Numbered from the stretch's first letter, positions 1 through 6,107 are shown. The stretch is DNA of 6,501 bases from Comamonadaceae bacterium (GCA_947505915.1 CANNNH010000086.1:1-6501), one strand, 5' to 3'. A program made the numbers and translations. Notes: generated by a model from the letters alone, not told the origin.

Positions 1-329
1 CCCATGCCCAGCAACAAGGTGTCGCGCTGAATGCCAGCAGCCTCGCGCAACTCAGGCGAGACCAGCACGCGGCCGGTGCTGTCCATCTCCACATCCATGG
101 CGTTTCCCAGGAAGTGGCGCTTCCACCATTGCGCGCTCATGGGCAAGGCCGCTAAACGTTCGCGAAAGCGCTCCCACTCCGGGCGCGGGAACATCATCAA
201 GCAACCATGGGGGTGACGCGTCAAGGTGAGCTGACCTTGCGCCATGGCAGCGAGCACCTCGCGGTGGCGCGTGGGCACCGACAAGCGGCCCTTGGCATCC
301 AGACTCAGCGATGAAGCACCTTGAAACAC
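1..329 (-). CDS. mraZ: Transcriptional regulator MraZ (partial, 3' end outside window)
   Basis: MraZ is a DNA-binding regulator that usually heads the dcw (division and cell wall) cluster and represses its own promoter; it forms ring-like oligomers built from two AbrB-like halves. About 109 codons are visible from a GTG start at 327-329. The two AbrB-type half motifs are clear: D11-A-K-G-R15 followed by LSVPTRHR, and D83-S-T-G-R87 followed by VLVSPELR. Between them lies the family-typical stretch with HPHGCL, FPRPEWE and [10 protein letters not shown]. The GTG start is chosen because the protein then begins [15 protein letters not shown], as in betaproteobacterial MraZ proteins, and because AAGGA (complement of 339-343) lies 9 bases upstream. 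Family length is about 140-150 residues, so roughly the last 35 are missing beyond the left edge. It lies downstream of dksA but is separated from it by a terminator and has its own repeat-containing control region. Identity is very secure. Confidence 0.95.
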   Translation of the reverse strand, partial: MFQGASSLSLDAKGRLSVPTRHREVLAAMAQGQLTLTRHPHGCLMMFPRPEWERFRERLAALPMSAQWWKRHFLGNAMDVEMDSTGRVLVSPELREAAGIQRDTLLLGM

Positions 330-338
330 AGCAAGACA

Positions 339-343
339 TCCTT
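339..343 (-). promoter_or_regulatory. Ribosome binding site of mraZ
   Basis: AAGGA on the minus strand, 9 bases ahead of the GTG start at 327-329. It decides the start: an ATG overlapping this element is out of frame with the MraZ reading. Confidence 0.6.
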
Positions 344-371
344 GAAAACAGGCAAAAATGGGAATGCAAAT

Positions 372-406
372 GCATTTTTCACCACTTTATTGCACTTATT
401 TGCACT
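372..406 (-). promoter_or_regulatory. Probable MraZ operator: 10-bp-period direct repeats
   Basis: Read on the minus strand, AGTGC (402-406), AGTGC (392-396) and AGTGG (382-386) are each separated by exactly five AT-rich bases, and a degenerate fourth copy AATGC (372-376) keeps the same register. Known MraZ operators (for example in E. coli) are short G-rich pentamer direct repeats with 5-base spacers just upstream of mraZ, so that the ring-shaped protein contacts one face of the helix. Position, spacing and the gene downstream all fit autoregulation. The first repeat overlaps the proposed -10 box and the others cover the start of the transcript. The pentamer differs from the E. coli TGGGN consensus, so binding is inferred. 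Confidence 0.75.
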
Positions 407-432
407 GTAGCAGGATTCAGCCGGATCTCCAA
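404..432 (-). promoter_or_regulatory. Putative sigma-70 promoter of mraZ
   Basis: On the minus strand TTGGAG (427-432) and TACAGT (404-409) are separated by 17 bases. The -10 matches TATAAT at 4 of 6 positions; the -35 is weak (3 of 6). Transcription would start near 397, within the direct repeats, giving a leader of about 67 bases. The overlap with the probable MraZ repeats supports this placement more than the box scores do. Confidence 0.5.
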
Positions 433-565
433 CACATTTGTCTTTTTTTCAATGAAATCAATGACTTAGGGCGCATTTTGCAGCGATCGCGAAAGATAAA
501 AAGTTGTTATAAATTAGCAACTTAGCAACAACTCCAAATGTTGATTGTGAAGATTTTTTGGGCGC
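433..565. other. AT-rich gap between dksA terminator and mraZ promoter
   Basis: No credible coding sequence is seen here. The stretch is much more AT-rich than the genes around it. It contains a tandem pair of TTAGCAAC (514-521 and 522-529), an imperfectly nested inverted repeat AGTTGTT/AACAACT (502-508 and 527-533), the palindrome GCGATCGC (483-490), and two direct copies of GGGCGCA (469-475 and 560-566). Read on the minus strand the inverted repeat is followed by a short T run, so it could act as a weak second terminator behind the strong one, but its stem is AT-rich and its loop is long (18 bases). Function is unknown. Confidence 0.4.
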
Positions 566-590
566 AAAAAAACAGGCCCGCAGGCCTGTT
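566..590 (-). terminator. Intrinsic terminator of dksA
   Basis: A perfect 8-bp stem AACAGGCC/GGCCTGTT (571-578 and 583-590) with a 4-base loop is followed on the minus strand by an unbroken T run (complement of 566-572). It lies 36 bases past the dksA stop. A second, smaller hairpin GCCGCA/TGCGGC (602-607 and 613-618) sits between the stop codon and the terminator. The structure should end dksA transcription and insulate mraZ. Confidence 0.88.
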
Positions 591-626
591 GTGGTGTGGA
601 CGCCGCAGGGGGTGCGGCCTGGCAGC

Positions 627-1838
627 TCAATCCCCAAACATTTTTTGCTTGAGTTCGCGCCGCTGTTGGGCTTCCAGCGACAAAGTCGCGGTGGGGCGCG
701 CCAACAAGCGGCCCACGCCAATGGGCTCGCCGGTTTCGTCGCAATAGCCGTAATCATCGCTGTCGATGCGCCCGATGGACTGCTCGATTTTCTTGAGCAA
801 TTTGCGCTCACGGTCGCGGGTGCGCAACTCCAGCGCATGCTCTTCTTCGATGGTGGCGCGATCGGCCGGATCCGGCACCACGGTGGTGTCTTCGCGCAAA
901 TGTTCGGTGGTTTCACCGGCGTTGTTGAGGATGTCTTGCTTGAGCTGAACCAACTTGCGGCGAAAGAAGGCCAGTTGAACGCTGTTCATGTACTCGTCGT
1001 CGGGCATGGCCATGAGGTCGGCATCGGTCAAGCTTTCCAGGGGCTGGGTCTTCCAATGGTTGGCCAACTTGGGGTCTTTGTGTGTGTTCACGGGTGCGGC
1101 AGGGATGTGGGTGGGGGTGATGATGGGCGAATAACTGGACTTGGCCGCTTTTGAGGGCACCACCGCTGCGGGCGGGGGCGGCACCATGGATGCAGCCTTG
1201 GCCGCGCGTGGCGACTGCTTGCCCACGGCCGGCAAGGCTTTGACCGGTGCTGGCGCAGGGGCGGGGCGGGCCGGAGCCGCTTTGCTGGCAGGCGCAGGCG
1301 CCTTGCCTGGAGCCGCTTTGGCAGCAGGGGCTTTGGCCGTGTGGGGGGGGCTGTTTTTCACAATCGATGGGGCGGCCTTGGACGCGGGTTTGGCCGCCAC
1401 TTTGGGCGCTGGCTTGGCCTGGACAGGCACCGGCTTGCCCTTGGCTTTGGAGGGGGTGGTTTTGGCCGCTGGCGCGGGTTTTTTGGCGAGGGGCTTGCTC
1501 GCGGGTTGGGTGCCCGCTTTTTGCGGGGATGGTTTTTTCACCGCAGCAGTGGGCTTGGCGGCGGCAGATTTTGCCGCTGTGGTTTTTTTGACCGGTGCCG
1601 GGCTGGGCTTTTTGGCGGCTGGCTTGGCTGGGGTTTTGGTGGCGGTCTTGACCGCTGACTTGGCAGCTGGCTTGGCTGCTGACTTGACCGGGGGCTTGGC
1701 TTTCACGGCCGGACGGGGTGGCGCCTTCTTGGCCACCGCCTTGACCGGCTTGGCAGGGGTCGCAGCTTTGCCGGCCTTTTTGGCCACGGGCTTGGCTTTG
1801 GTCACAGCGGCACCTTTTTTGGTTTTGGCAGTGGACAT
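627..1838 (-). CDS. dksA: DksA-type RNA polymerase-binding regulator with long Lys/Ala/Pro-rich N-terminal extension
   Basis: DksA enters the secondary channel of RNA polymerase and, with ppGpp, adjusts initiation at stable-RNA and amino-acid promoters. The protein has 403 residues; canonical DksA has about 150. Residues about 260-403 are the DksA core: coiled coil with the tip motif D323-P-A-D326-R-A328, then RTRDRERKLLKKIE, then the degenerate zinc-finger region. Only C366 of the four zinc ligands remains; the others are T369, S387 and A390. Residues 1-200 hold 46 Lys, 60 Ala and 39 Pro, and there is no Asp or Glu before D255 and no aromatic residue before Y236. This part resembles histone-H1-like or AlgP-like tails and is probably disordered and able to bind nucleic acid (inference). 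The ATG at 1836-1838 has AGGAG at a 7-base spacing, so the tail is very likely translated. It ends 36 bases before a strong terminator. The core assignment is secure; the role of the tail is unknown. Confidence 0.93.
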   Translation of the reverse strand: MSTAKTKKGAAVTKAKPVAKKAGKAATPAKPVKAVAKKAPPRPAVKAKPPVKSAAKPAAKSAVKTATKTPAKPAAKKPSPAPVKKTTAAKSAAAKPTAAVKKPSPQKAGTQPASKPLAKKPAPAAKTTPSKAKGKPVPVQAKPAPKVAAKPASKAAPSIVKNSPPHTAKAPAAKAAPGKAPAPASKAAPARPAPAPAPVKALPAVGKQSPRAAKAASMVPPPPAAVVPSKAAKSSYSPIITPTHIPAAPVNTHKDPKLANHWKTQPLESLTDADLMAMPDDEYMNSVQLAFFRRKLVQLKQDILNNAGETTEHLREDTTVVPDPADRATIEEEHALELRTRDRERKLLKKIEQSIGRIDSDDYGYCDETGEPIGVGRLLARPTATLSLEAQQRRELKQKMFGD

Positions 1839-1845
1839 GCAGGGT

Positions 1846-1850
1846 CTCCT
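1846..1850 (-). promoter_or_regulatory. Ribosome binding site of dksA
   Basis: AGGAG on the minus strand, 7 bases ahead of the ATG at 1836-1838. It matters because it supports the far-upstream start and so the reality of the long N-terminal tail; no start near the DksA core needs to be invoked. Confidence 0.75.
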
Positions 1851-1979
1851 AAGGTTTTAGCCCCCGCCGATGGGCGGCTGTACTACGAGCTGGATGGGCA
1901 TGGGGCTCCGTTTTGGGCCACTTGTTCACCCCGGGTTGCCCCCGAAGCTTCGCCTTTTGCCCAGCGTTGGGCGCGGGCG

Positions 1980-1985
1980 ATTGTA
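1980..1985 (-). promoter_or_regulatory. Candidate -10 box of dksA
   Basis: TACAAT on the minus strand, inside CGCTACAATCG, in the gap between cobW-like and dksA. It matches TATAAT at 5 of 6 positions, but no good -35 is seen 16-18 bases upstream. A start here would give a leader of about 135 bases, with a small hairpin CCGCC/GGCGG (1864-1868 and 1873-1877) shortly before the ribosome binding site. Similar GCTACA(C/G)T boxes precede the cobW-like gene and mraZ. Confidence 0.35.
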
Positions 1986-2005
1986 GCGACAGCTTGGGAG
2001 GCCCT

Positions 2006-3058
2006 TTAGACCAGGCATTTGTCCAAGCCCTGGAAAAAAATATCTTTGGGCAAATCCAAGCCAATGAAGACCATTTTGCTGTTGCGCACCTCGTCTCCTG
2101 CCCAGGCTGGGCCGAGGTCGCTGCCCATCAATTGGTGCACGCCTTGGAAGATGACTTTGCGCTCGGTGCCCTTCATGAACAGAACGCCTTTGTAGCGCAA
2201 CATGCGCGGGCCGTAGATGTTGACGATGGCGCCCAAAAAGTCCTCCAACTTGGCCGGGTCAAAAGCGCGGTTGGACTTGAAGACAAAGCTTTTCACATCG
2301 TCGTCGTGGTGATGGTGATGCCCGCCTTCGTGGTCGTGGCCGTGCTGGTGCGAGGGGTGGTCGCAGTGCTCGCCATGGTCGTGGTCATGGTGGGCGTGGC
2401 TGTTGTCTTGCAAAAAATCGGGGTCAATGTCGAGCTTGGCGTTGAGGTTAAAACCATGCAAGTCAAACACTTCTTTGATCGACACCTCGCCAAAATGCAC
2501 GGCTTTTTGCGGTGCGCGCGGGTTCATGTGCTTCAAGCGGTGTTGCAAAGCGTCCAAGGCATCGGCATCCACCAAATCGCTTTTGCTGATGAAAATTTGA
2601 TCGGCAAAGCCAACTTGGCGGCGCGCCTCTTGGCGGTCGTTGAGTTGCAGTGGGGCGTGCTTGGCGTCCACCAAAGTCAGAATGGAGTCGAGCAAATAGG
2701 ACTCGGCCACTTCATCGTCCATGAAGAAGGTTTGGGCCACCGGGCCGGGGTCGGCCAGGCCGGTGGTTTCGATCACCAAGCGCTCAAAGTCAAGCTCACC
2801 CTTGCGCCGGCGCTCGGCCAGGTCACGCAAGGTGGTGCGCAGGTCTTCACGGATGGTGCAACACACACAGCCATTGCTCATTTGAATGATCTGCTCGTTG
2901 GTGTCGGCCACCAAGATCTCGTTGTCGATGTTTTCTTCGCCAAATTCGTTTTCAATCACGGCGATTTTCATGCCGTGGGCCTCGGACAACACCCGCTTGA
3001 GCAGGGTGGTTTTGCCAGAGCCCAAAAAACCGGTCAGGACAGTGGTGGGGATCAACAT
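2006..3058 (-). CDS. COG0523/CobW-type G3E GTPase, probable metal chaperone
   Basis: This 350-residue protein belongs to the COG0523 group of the G3E P-loop GTPases (relatives of E. coli YjiA), cytoplasmic proteins that use GTP to deliver metals, often zinc, or cobalt for cobalamin. Motifs in order: Walker A GFLGSGKTT (10-18), ENEFGEE (36-42), the metal-binding G-C-V-C-C motif (63-67), Walker B-like ETTGLADPG (97-105), the guanine-specificity motif SKSD (158-161), a histidine-rich loop with 16 His in residues 221-251, and the C-terminal CobW domain with RMLRYKG and KVIFQGVHQL. The ATG at 3056-3058 is chosen because it puts the P-loop ten residues in, as in YjiA; an in-frame extension to 3142 adds 28 residues that look unlike the family. 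The ribosome binding site is weak. It follows rlmI after 123 bases and precedes dksA. Which metal and client it serves cannot be read from the sequence; the N-terminal and loop features favour zinc over cobalamin, since no cobalamin gene is nearby. Confidence 0.9.
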   Translation of the reverse strand: MLIPTTVLTGFLGSGKTTLLKRVLSEAHGMKIAVIENEFGEENIDNEILVADTNEQIIQMSNGCVCCTIREDLRTTLRDLAERRRKGELDFERLVIETTGLADPGPVAQTFFMDDEVAESYLLDSILTLVDAKHAPLQLNDRQEARRQVGFADQIFISKSDLVDADALDALQHRLKHMNPRAPQKAVHFGEVSIKEVFDLHGFNLNAKLDIDPDFLQDNSHAHHDHDHGEHCDHPSHQHGHDHEGGHHHHHDDDVKSFVFKSNRAFDPAKLEDFLGAIVNIYGPRMLRYKGVLFMKGTERKVIFQGVHQLMGSDLGPAWAGDEVRNSKMVFIGLDLPKDIFFQGLDKCLV

Positions 3059-3094
3059 GGCTTGCTTTCTGGGGATGAATGCACAAAGGGGGGC

Positions 3095-3100
3095 AGTGTA
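3095..3100 (-). promoter_or_regulatory. Candidate -10 box of the cobW-like gene
   Basis: TACACT on the minus strand inside ATCGCTACACTGC. A transcript from it would start near 3088, about 30 bases ahead of the ATG. The hexamer 17 bases upstream is TTAGGG (3118-3123), a poor -35. I saw no palindromic Zur-like operator in the 123-base gap. Low-confidence assignment. Confidence 0.35.
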
Positions 3101-3181
3101 GCGATCATTTAAGACCGCCCTAAACCGCAACTGGCCAACCAACCCGGGGCTTATCGGCCAGCCAAGCGGCGGGCCCAGGCC

Positions 3182-4399
3182 TTACTTTTTGATAACCACC
3201 AAACCCTTGAGGTACTCGCCCTCTGGGAAGGTCACTGTCATGGGGTGGTCGGGCGCGGCAAACAAACGCTCGCTGATGAAGCCGTCCACCCCGGCATCGG
3301 TGCCAGCAGAGGCCACGATTTTGTGGAACAAGTCGGCATTGATGCCGCCCGAGCAACTGTAGGTGAACAAGGCACCACCGGGTACCAACAATTTGAAGGC
3401 CAAGCGGTTGATGTCTTTGTAAGCACGCGCCGCCCGCTCGGCGTGCGCGGCGGTGGGGGCGAACTTGGGTGGGTCCAAGATGATGGCATCAAACTGGCGC
3501 CCTTCTTGGATGAACAGGCGTAAGCTGGCATTGACATCGGCATCCATGAACACCGCACTGTCGGCGTCAAAGCCATTGAGTTGCACATGTCGCTGGGCGC
3601 GGGCAATGGCCGGACCGGAAGAGTCAATCGAGGTGACCATCGCCCCCGCGCCAAACACCCCTGCCGCGCGCATGCCGCTGAGGGCCGCCACACTGAAGCC
3701 CCCTGTGTAGCAATAGCAATTGAGCACCTGCGCAAAACCCAAGCGCTGCGCGTACTGGGCAAACTTGTGCCGGCTGTCGCGCTGATCCAGGTAAAAGCCA
3801 GTTTTGTGGCCTTCGGCCACATCCAAGCTGAGTTGCCAGTCGTGTTCGCGCAAGCCAATGTCGGTGTGGCCCGCGTCGCCGGCCGGTTGGCGCAACCAAC
3901 CGCTGTGCGGCTGCAAGCCCTCCAAAGCGCGCACGCCGGAGTCAGAGCGCTCAAACAAGCGGCCCACGCCCGTGGCGCTGCACAAGGCGTCGGCAATCGC
4001 GGACTTCCAGCGCTCGCTGCCGCTGGAGAGAAATTGCGCCACCAAGGTTTCGCCATAGCGGTCCACGATCAGGCCGGGCAAGCCATCGGCCTCGCCGTGC
4101 ACCAAGCGCACACCGTCGCTGTCGATGTCCATGCGCGCCCGCGCGGCGATGGCCGTGTGCAAACGGCGGGCAAAGAAAGCGTCATCCACGCGCTCGGCTT
4201 CGTCAAAGCTCCAAATGCGGGCACGGATTTTGGAGCTGGGGCTGAACGCGGCCCAACCCAAAAACTGCCCCGTGGCCGACTCCACCCGCACCGTCTCGCC
4301 GCTGTCGCCACCGCCCTTGGCGATGGCGTTGTCGTATATCCAGGGGTGGCGGCGCAAGGCGGCGCGTTCTTTGCCCTCTCGCAGGCGCAAGGTTTTCAT
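3182..4399 (-). CDS. rlmI: RlmI-like class I SAM-dependent 23S rRNA cytosine-5 methyltransferase
   Basis: E. coli RlmI methylates C1962 of 23S rRNA at carbon 5. The 405 residues here match its length (about 396) and order: an N-terminal PUA RNA-binding domain (about 1-80, with LRRHPWIYDNAI), a linker domain with DGLPGLIVDRYG (105-116), the signature EGHKTGFYLDQRDSR (196-210), the SAM-binding motif I NCYCYTGGFS (227-236), motif II SIDSS (257-261), motif IV DPPKF (309-313), and motif VI YSCSG (347-351), where C349 is the likely catalytic cysteine. The ATG at 4397-4399 is chosen because the protein then begins with the PUA domain; the frame stays open upstream to 4612, but that part overlaps xerC and is Cys/Arg-rich and unlike the family. 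Only 13 bases separate it from the xerC stop and there is no clear Shine-Dalgarno, which suggests coupled translation. The exact target base is inferred from the family. Confidence 0.9.
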   Translation of the reverse strand: MKTLRLREGKERAALRRHPWIYDNAIAKGGGDSGETVRVESATGQFLGWAAFSPSSKIRARIWSFDEAERVDDAFFARRLHTAIAARARMDIDSDGVRLVHGEADGLPGLIVDRYGETLVAQFLSSGSERWKSAIADALCSATGVGRLFERSDSGVRALEGLQPHSGWLRQPAGDAGHTDIGLREHDWQLSLDVAEGHKTGFYLDQRDSRHKFAQYAQRLGFAQVLNCYCYTGGFSVAALSGMRAAGVFGAGAMVTSIDSSGPAIARAQRHVQLNGFDADSAVFMDADVNASLRLFIQEGRQFDAIILDPPKFAPTAAHAERAARAYKDINRLAFKLLVPGGALFTYSCSGGINADLFHKIVASAGTDAGVDGFISERLFAAPDHPMTVTFPEGEYLKGLVVIKK

Positions 4400-4412
4400 G
4401 GGACTGACCGTT

Positions 4413-5381
4413 TCATTTTTTGTGCGCCCGGGGATGGGCGGCGTCATAGACCTGTGCCAAATGGCTGAAGTCCAAGCGCGTGTACACCTGTGTGGTGCTG
4501 ATGCTGGCATGGCCCAGCAACTCTTGCACCGCCCGCATGTCGCCACTGGACTGCAGCAAATGGCTGGCAAACGAGTGGCGCAGCATGTGCGGGTGCACGG
4601 GTGTGGCCACACCGGCCAAAGCGGCGCGGCGCTTCAAGCGCTGGCGCACCGCATCGGCGCTCAGTCGGGTGCCGTGTCGCCCCACAAACAAGGCGATTTG
4701 CTCGGGGTCGCGCACATGGGCCGGGCGCAGCGCCAACCAACGCCACACCGCTTGCAAAGCCACAGGCCCCACGGGCACGCTGCGCCGTTTGCTGCCTTTG
4801 CCCAGCACATGGGCCAGACCTGCGGCCATGTCCAGCCAACCCTGGGCTAGGCGACTGTCTTGCACGTCCAACCCCACCAACTCGGCCACGCGCAAGCCAC
4901 TGCCATACAGCAGCTCGACCATGGCCGCATCCCGTGCCTCGAGATACGGGTCGTCTTCGCGCACCACATAGTCGGCCAATTGAACCGCCTGATCCACATT
5001 CAAGGCCTTGGGCAAGGGCTTGGCACCCTTGGGGGGCCGCACGCCTTGCACCGGGTTGGTGGCCACCAAGCCTTCGCGCGCCAACCACGCATAAAAGCCG
5101 CGCCAGCCCGACAAGATGAGGGCAATGCCCCGAGCGCTGCGGCCTTGGGCATGCATCTGCGCCACCCAGCGCCGCACATGGGCGCTGTGCACCTGGGCCA
5201 CATCGACCGGCACAGCGCGGGCCAAGGCCTCCAGGCGGGTCAAATCCAGCCCATACAAAATCAAAGTACGCTGGGCCAAGCGCTTTTCAAACTGCACATG
5301 GTCGAGGTAGCGCTGCACGCGTGCATCGCGGGCCACGGCGGTCGGTTCAGGGGGTGGGTGGGTGGTGATGTCCAAGCTCAT
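4413..5381 (-). CDS. xerC: Tyrosine recombinase XerC
   Basis: XerC acts with XerD at the dif site to resolve chromosome dimers before division. From the ATG at 5379-5381 the protein has 322 residues. The N-terminal SAM-like DNA-binding domain spans about 15-115 (YLDHVQFEKRLAQRTL, then NPVQGVRPPKGAKPLPKAL). The catalytic domain shows all tyrosine-recombinase residues: R164 in YGSGLRVAEL, a lysine in GKGSKRR (probably K195), H265 and R268 in HPHMLRHSFASHLL, H291 in LLGHASISTTQVYT and the nucleophile Y300. The spacings 265-268, 268-291 and 291-300 equal those in E. coli XerD. A GTG at 5397-5399 would add six residues; neither start has a convincing Shine-Dalgarno. XerC rather than XerD is preferred because the gene follows dapF and DUF484, exactly as E. 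coli xerC does. The enzyme looks intact. Confidence 0.93.
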   Translation of the reverse strand: MSLDITTHPPPEPTAVARDARVQRYLDHVQFEKRLAQRTLILYGLDLTRLEALARAVPVDVAQVHSAHVRRWVAQMHAQGRSARGIALILSGWRGFYAWLAREGLVATNPVQGVRPPKGAKPLPKALNVDQAVQLADYVVREDDPYLEARDAAMVELLYGSGLRVAELVGLDVQDSRLAQGWLDMAAGLAHVLGKGSKRRSVPVGPVALQAVWRWLALRPAHVRDPEQIALFVGRHGTRLSADAVRQRLKRRAALAGVATPVHPHMLRHSFASHLLQSSGDMRAVQELLGHASISTTQVYTRLDFSHLAQVYDAAHPRAHKK

Positions 5382-5417
5382 GTCATGCCAGGGGCACACA
5401 CCACACGGCGCGCGGGT

Positions 5418-6107
5418 TCAGCGCAAGCGCTGCAAGGCCGCGCTGGCCAAGGCGCTCAAACTGTCCAAAAACTCGGTGCCCATGCCCGCGTGATAGCGCT
5501 GGCTGTCGGGCGAGGCCAACACCAACAAGCCCATGGCTTTGGCCGATGCGTCGCCCGTTTGGGGTTCGCGCAGCGTCACCAGGGCCAAGGACTGCGCCGC
5601 GCCTGGGTTGGCCAACCACTGAGCGGCTTCAAACCCATTGTTGATGCCGCAATAAGGCTGGCCGAGGGATTCGGCAAACAACTTGACGTCTTCGCTCACG
5701 CCCTGGGCAAAAGGCTGACCCTGGTGGGCCTGAGCGACACCCCACAAACGCAGGGCCACCTGGGGCACCATGAACTGATGCTCAATTTGCTCGGCCAAGA
5801 CACGCGGCAAATCGCTGGCCTGGGGCACCAAAAACAAGGCCTGCGACCAGCGTTGCAGCCGCTGGGTTAACACCGCGTTGTCGTTGCCATGGCGCATCAT
5901 CTCCATCATGCGCGCCTCGAGCGCGCGGATTTTTTCGCGCAGCATCTCGGCCTGGCGCTCTTGCAAGCTGACCGCGCGCCCGCCATGCGGGCTGCCCAAG
6001 CGAACCGTGGCCAACAACTCGGCATGGCGGTCAAAAAAATCGGGCGTGTGCACCAAAAACTGGGCGATGTCGTCTTCGGTGATGGGGTTGAGTGCGGCTG
6101 GTTTCAT
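5418..6107 (-). CDS. DUF484 family protein (GAF-like), cell biology role unknown
   Basis: A full-length DUF484 protein of 229 residues. The family hallmark is present: [19 protein letters not shown] (14-32), [14 protein letters not shown] (39-52), a predicted coiled coil rich in Glu/Arg/Met (about 47-90), a GAF-like C-terminal domain, and the terminal motif SPDSQRY...[10 protein letters not shown] (199-217). There is no signal peptide or membrane segment, so it is probably cytoplasmic. The ATG at 6105-6107 overlaps the dapF stop in an ATGA arrangement, which points to coupled translation. The gene sits between dapF and xerC, as does its E. coli counterpart yigA. The biochemical function of the family is not established; the conserved linkage suggests a role near Xer recombination or cell-wall metabolism, but that is inference. 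Confidence 0.9.
   Translation of the reverse strand: MKPAALNPITEDDIAQFLVHTPDFFDRHAELLATVRLGSPHGGRAVSLQERQAEMLREKIRALEARMMEMMRHGNDNAVLTQRLQRWSQALFLVPQASDLPRVLAEQIEHQFMVPQVALRLWGVAQAHQGQPFAQGVSEDVKLFAESLGQPYCGINNGFEAAQWLANPGAAQSLALVTLREPQTGDASAKAMGLLVLASPDSQRYHAGMGTEFLDSLSALASAALQRLR

Noticed and set aside
483..490. GCGATCGC palindrome (HIP1 sequence)
   Set aside because: A single copy; in cyanobacteria the motif matters by abundance, so here it is most likely chance.
506..521. GTTATAAATTAGCAAC as a Zur-like operator
   Set aside because: Only one half resembles the AT-rich Zur palindrome and it lies behind dksA, upstream of mraZ, not before the metal-related genes.
1141..1860. Plus-strand open frame (239 codons) rich in Ala/Gly/Leu opposite the DksA tail
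   Set aside because: A by-product of Lys/Ala/Pro codons read in reverse in GC-rich DNA; no start signal and no family resemblance, although it looks superficially membrane-like.
1913..3112. Long plus-strand open frame (399 codons) opposite the cobW-like gene
   Set aside because: It is the antisense shadow of a gene with all GTPase motifs; the translation is Val/His-rich low complexity from reversed His and Asp codons and resembles no family.
3059..3142. 28-residue N-terminal extension of the cobW-like gene
   Set aside because: Family members begin a few residues before the P-loop, and the extension would cover the probable promoter region.
3131..3161. Inverted repeat CTGGCC/GGCCAG as terminator of rlmI
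   Set aside because: Only 6 bp with a 19-base loop and no T run on the minus strand; not convincing as an intrinsic terminator.
4400..4612. 71-residue N-terminal extension of the rlmI frame
   Set aside because: It overlaps the end of xerC and is Cys/Arg/Pro-rich in a way typical of an out-of-frame reading; the PUA domain begins directly at the ATG at 4397-4399.
4413..5381. xerC as the integrase of a mobile element
   Set aside because: It lies in the conserved dapF-DUF484-xerC order with no attachment repeats, cargo genes or composition change.
3581..5870. Long plus-strand frames opposite rlmI, xerC and DUF484 (3581-4468, 4125-4850, 4860-5870)
   Set aside because: Shadows of well-supported minus-strand genes; no motif, start site or conserved composition.
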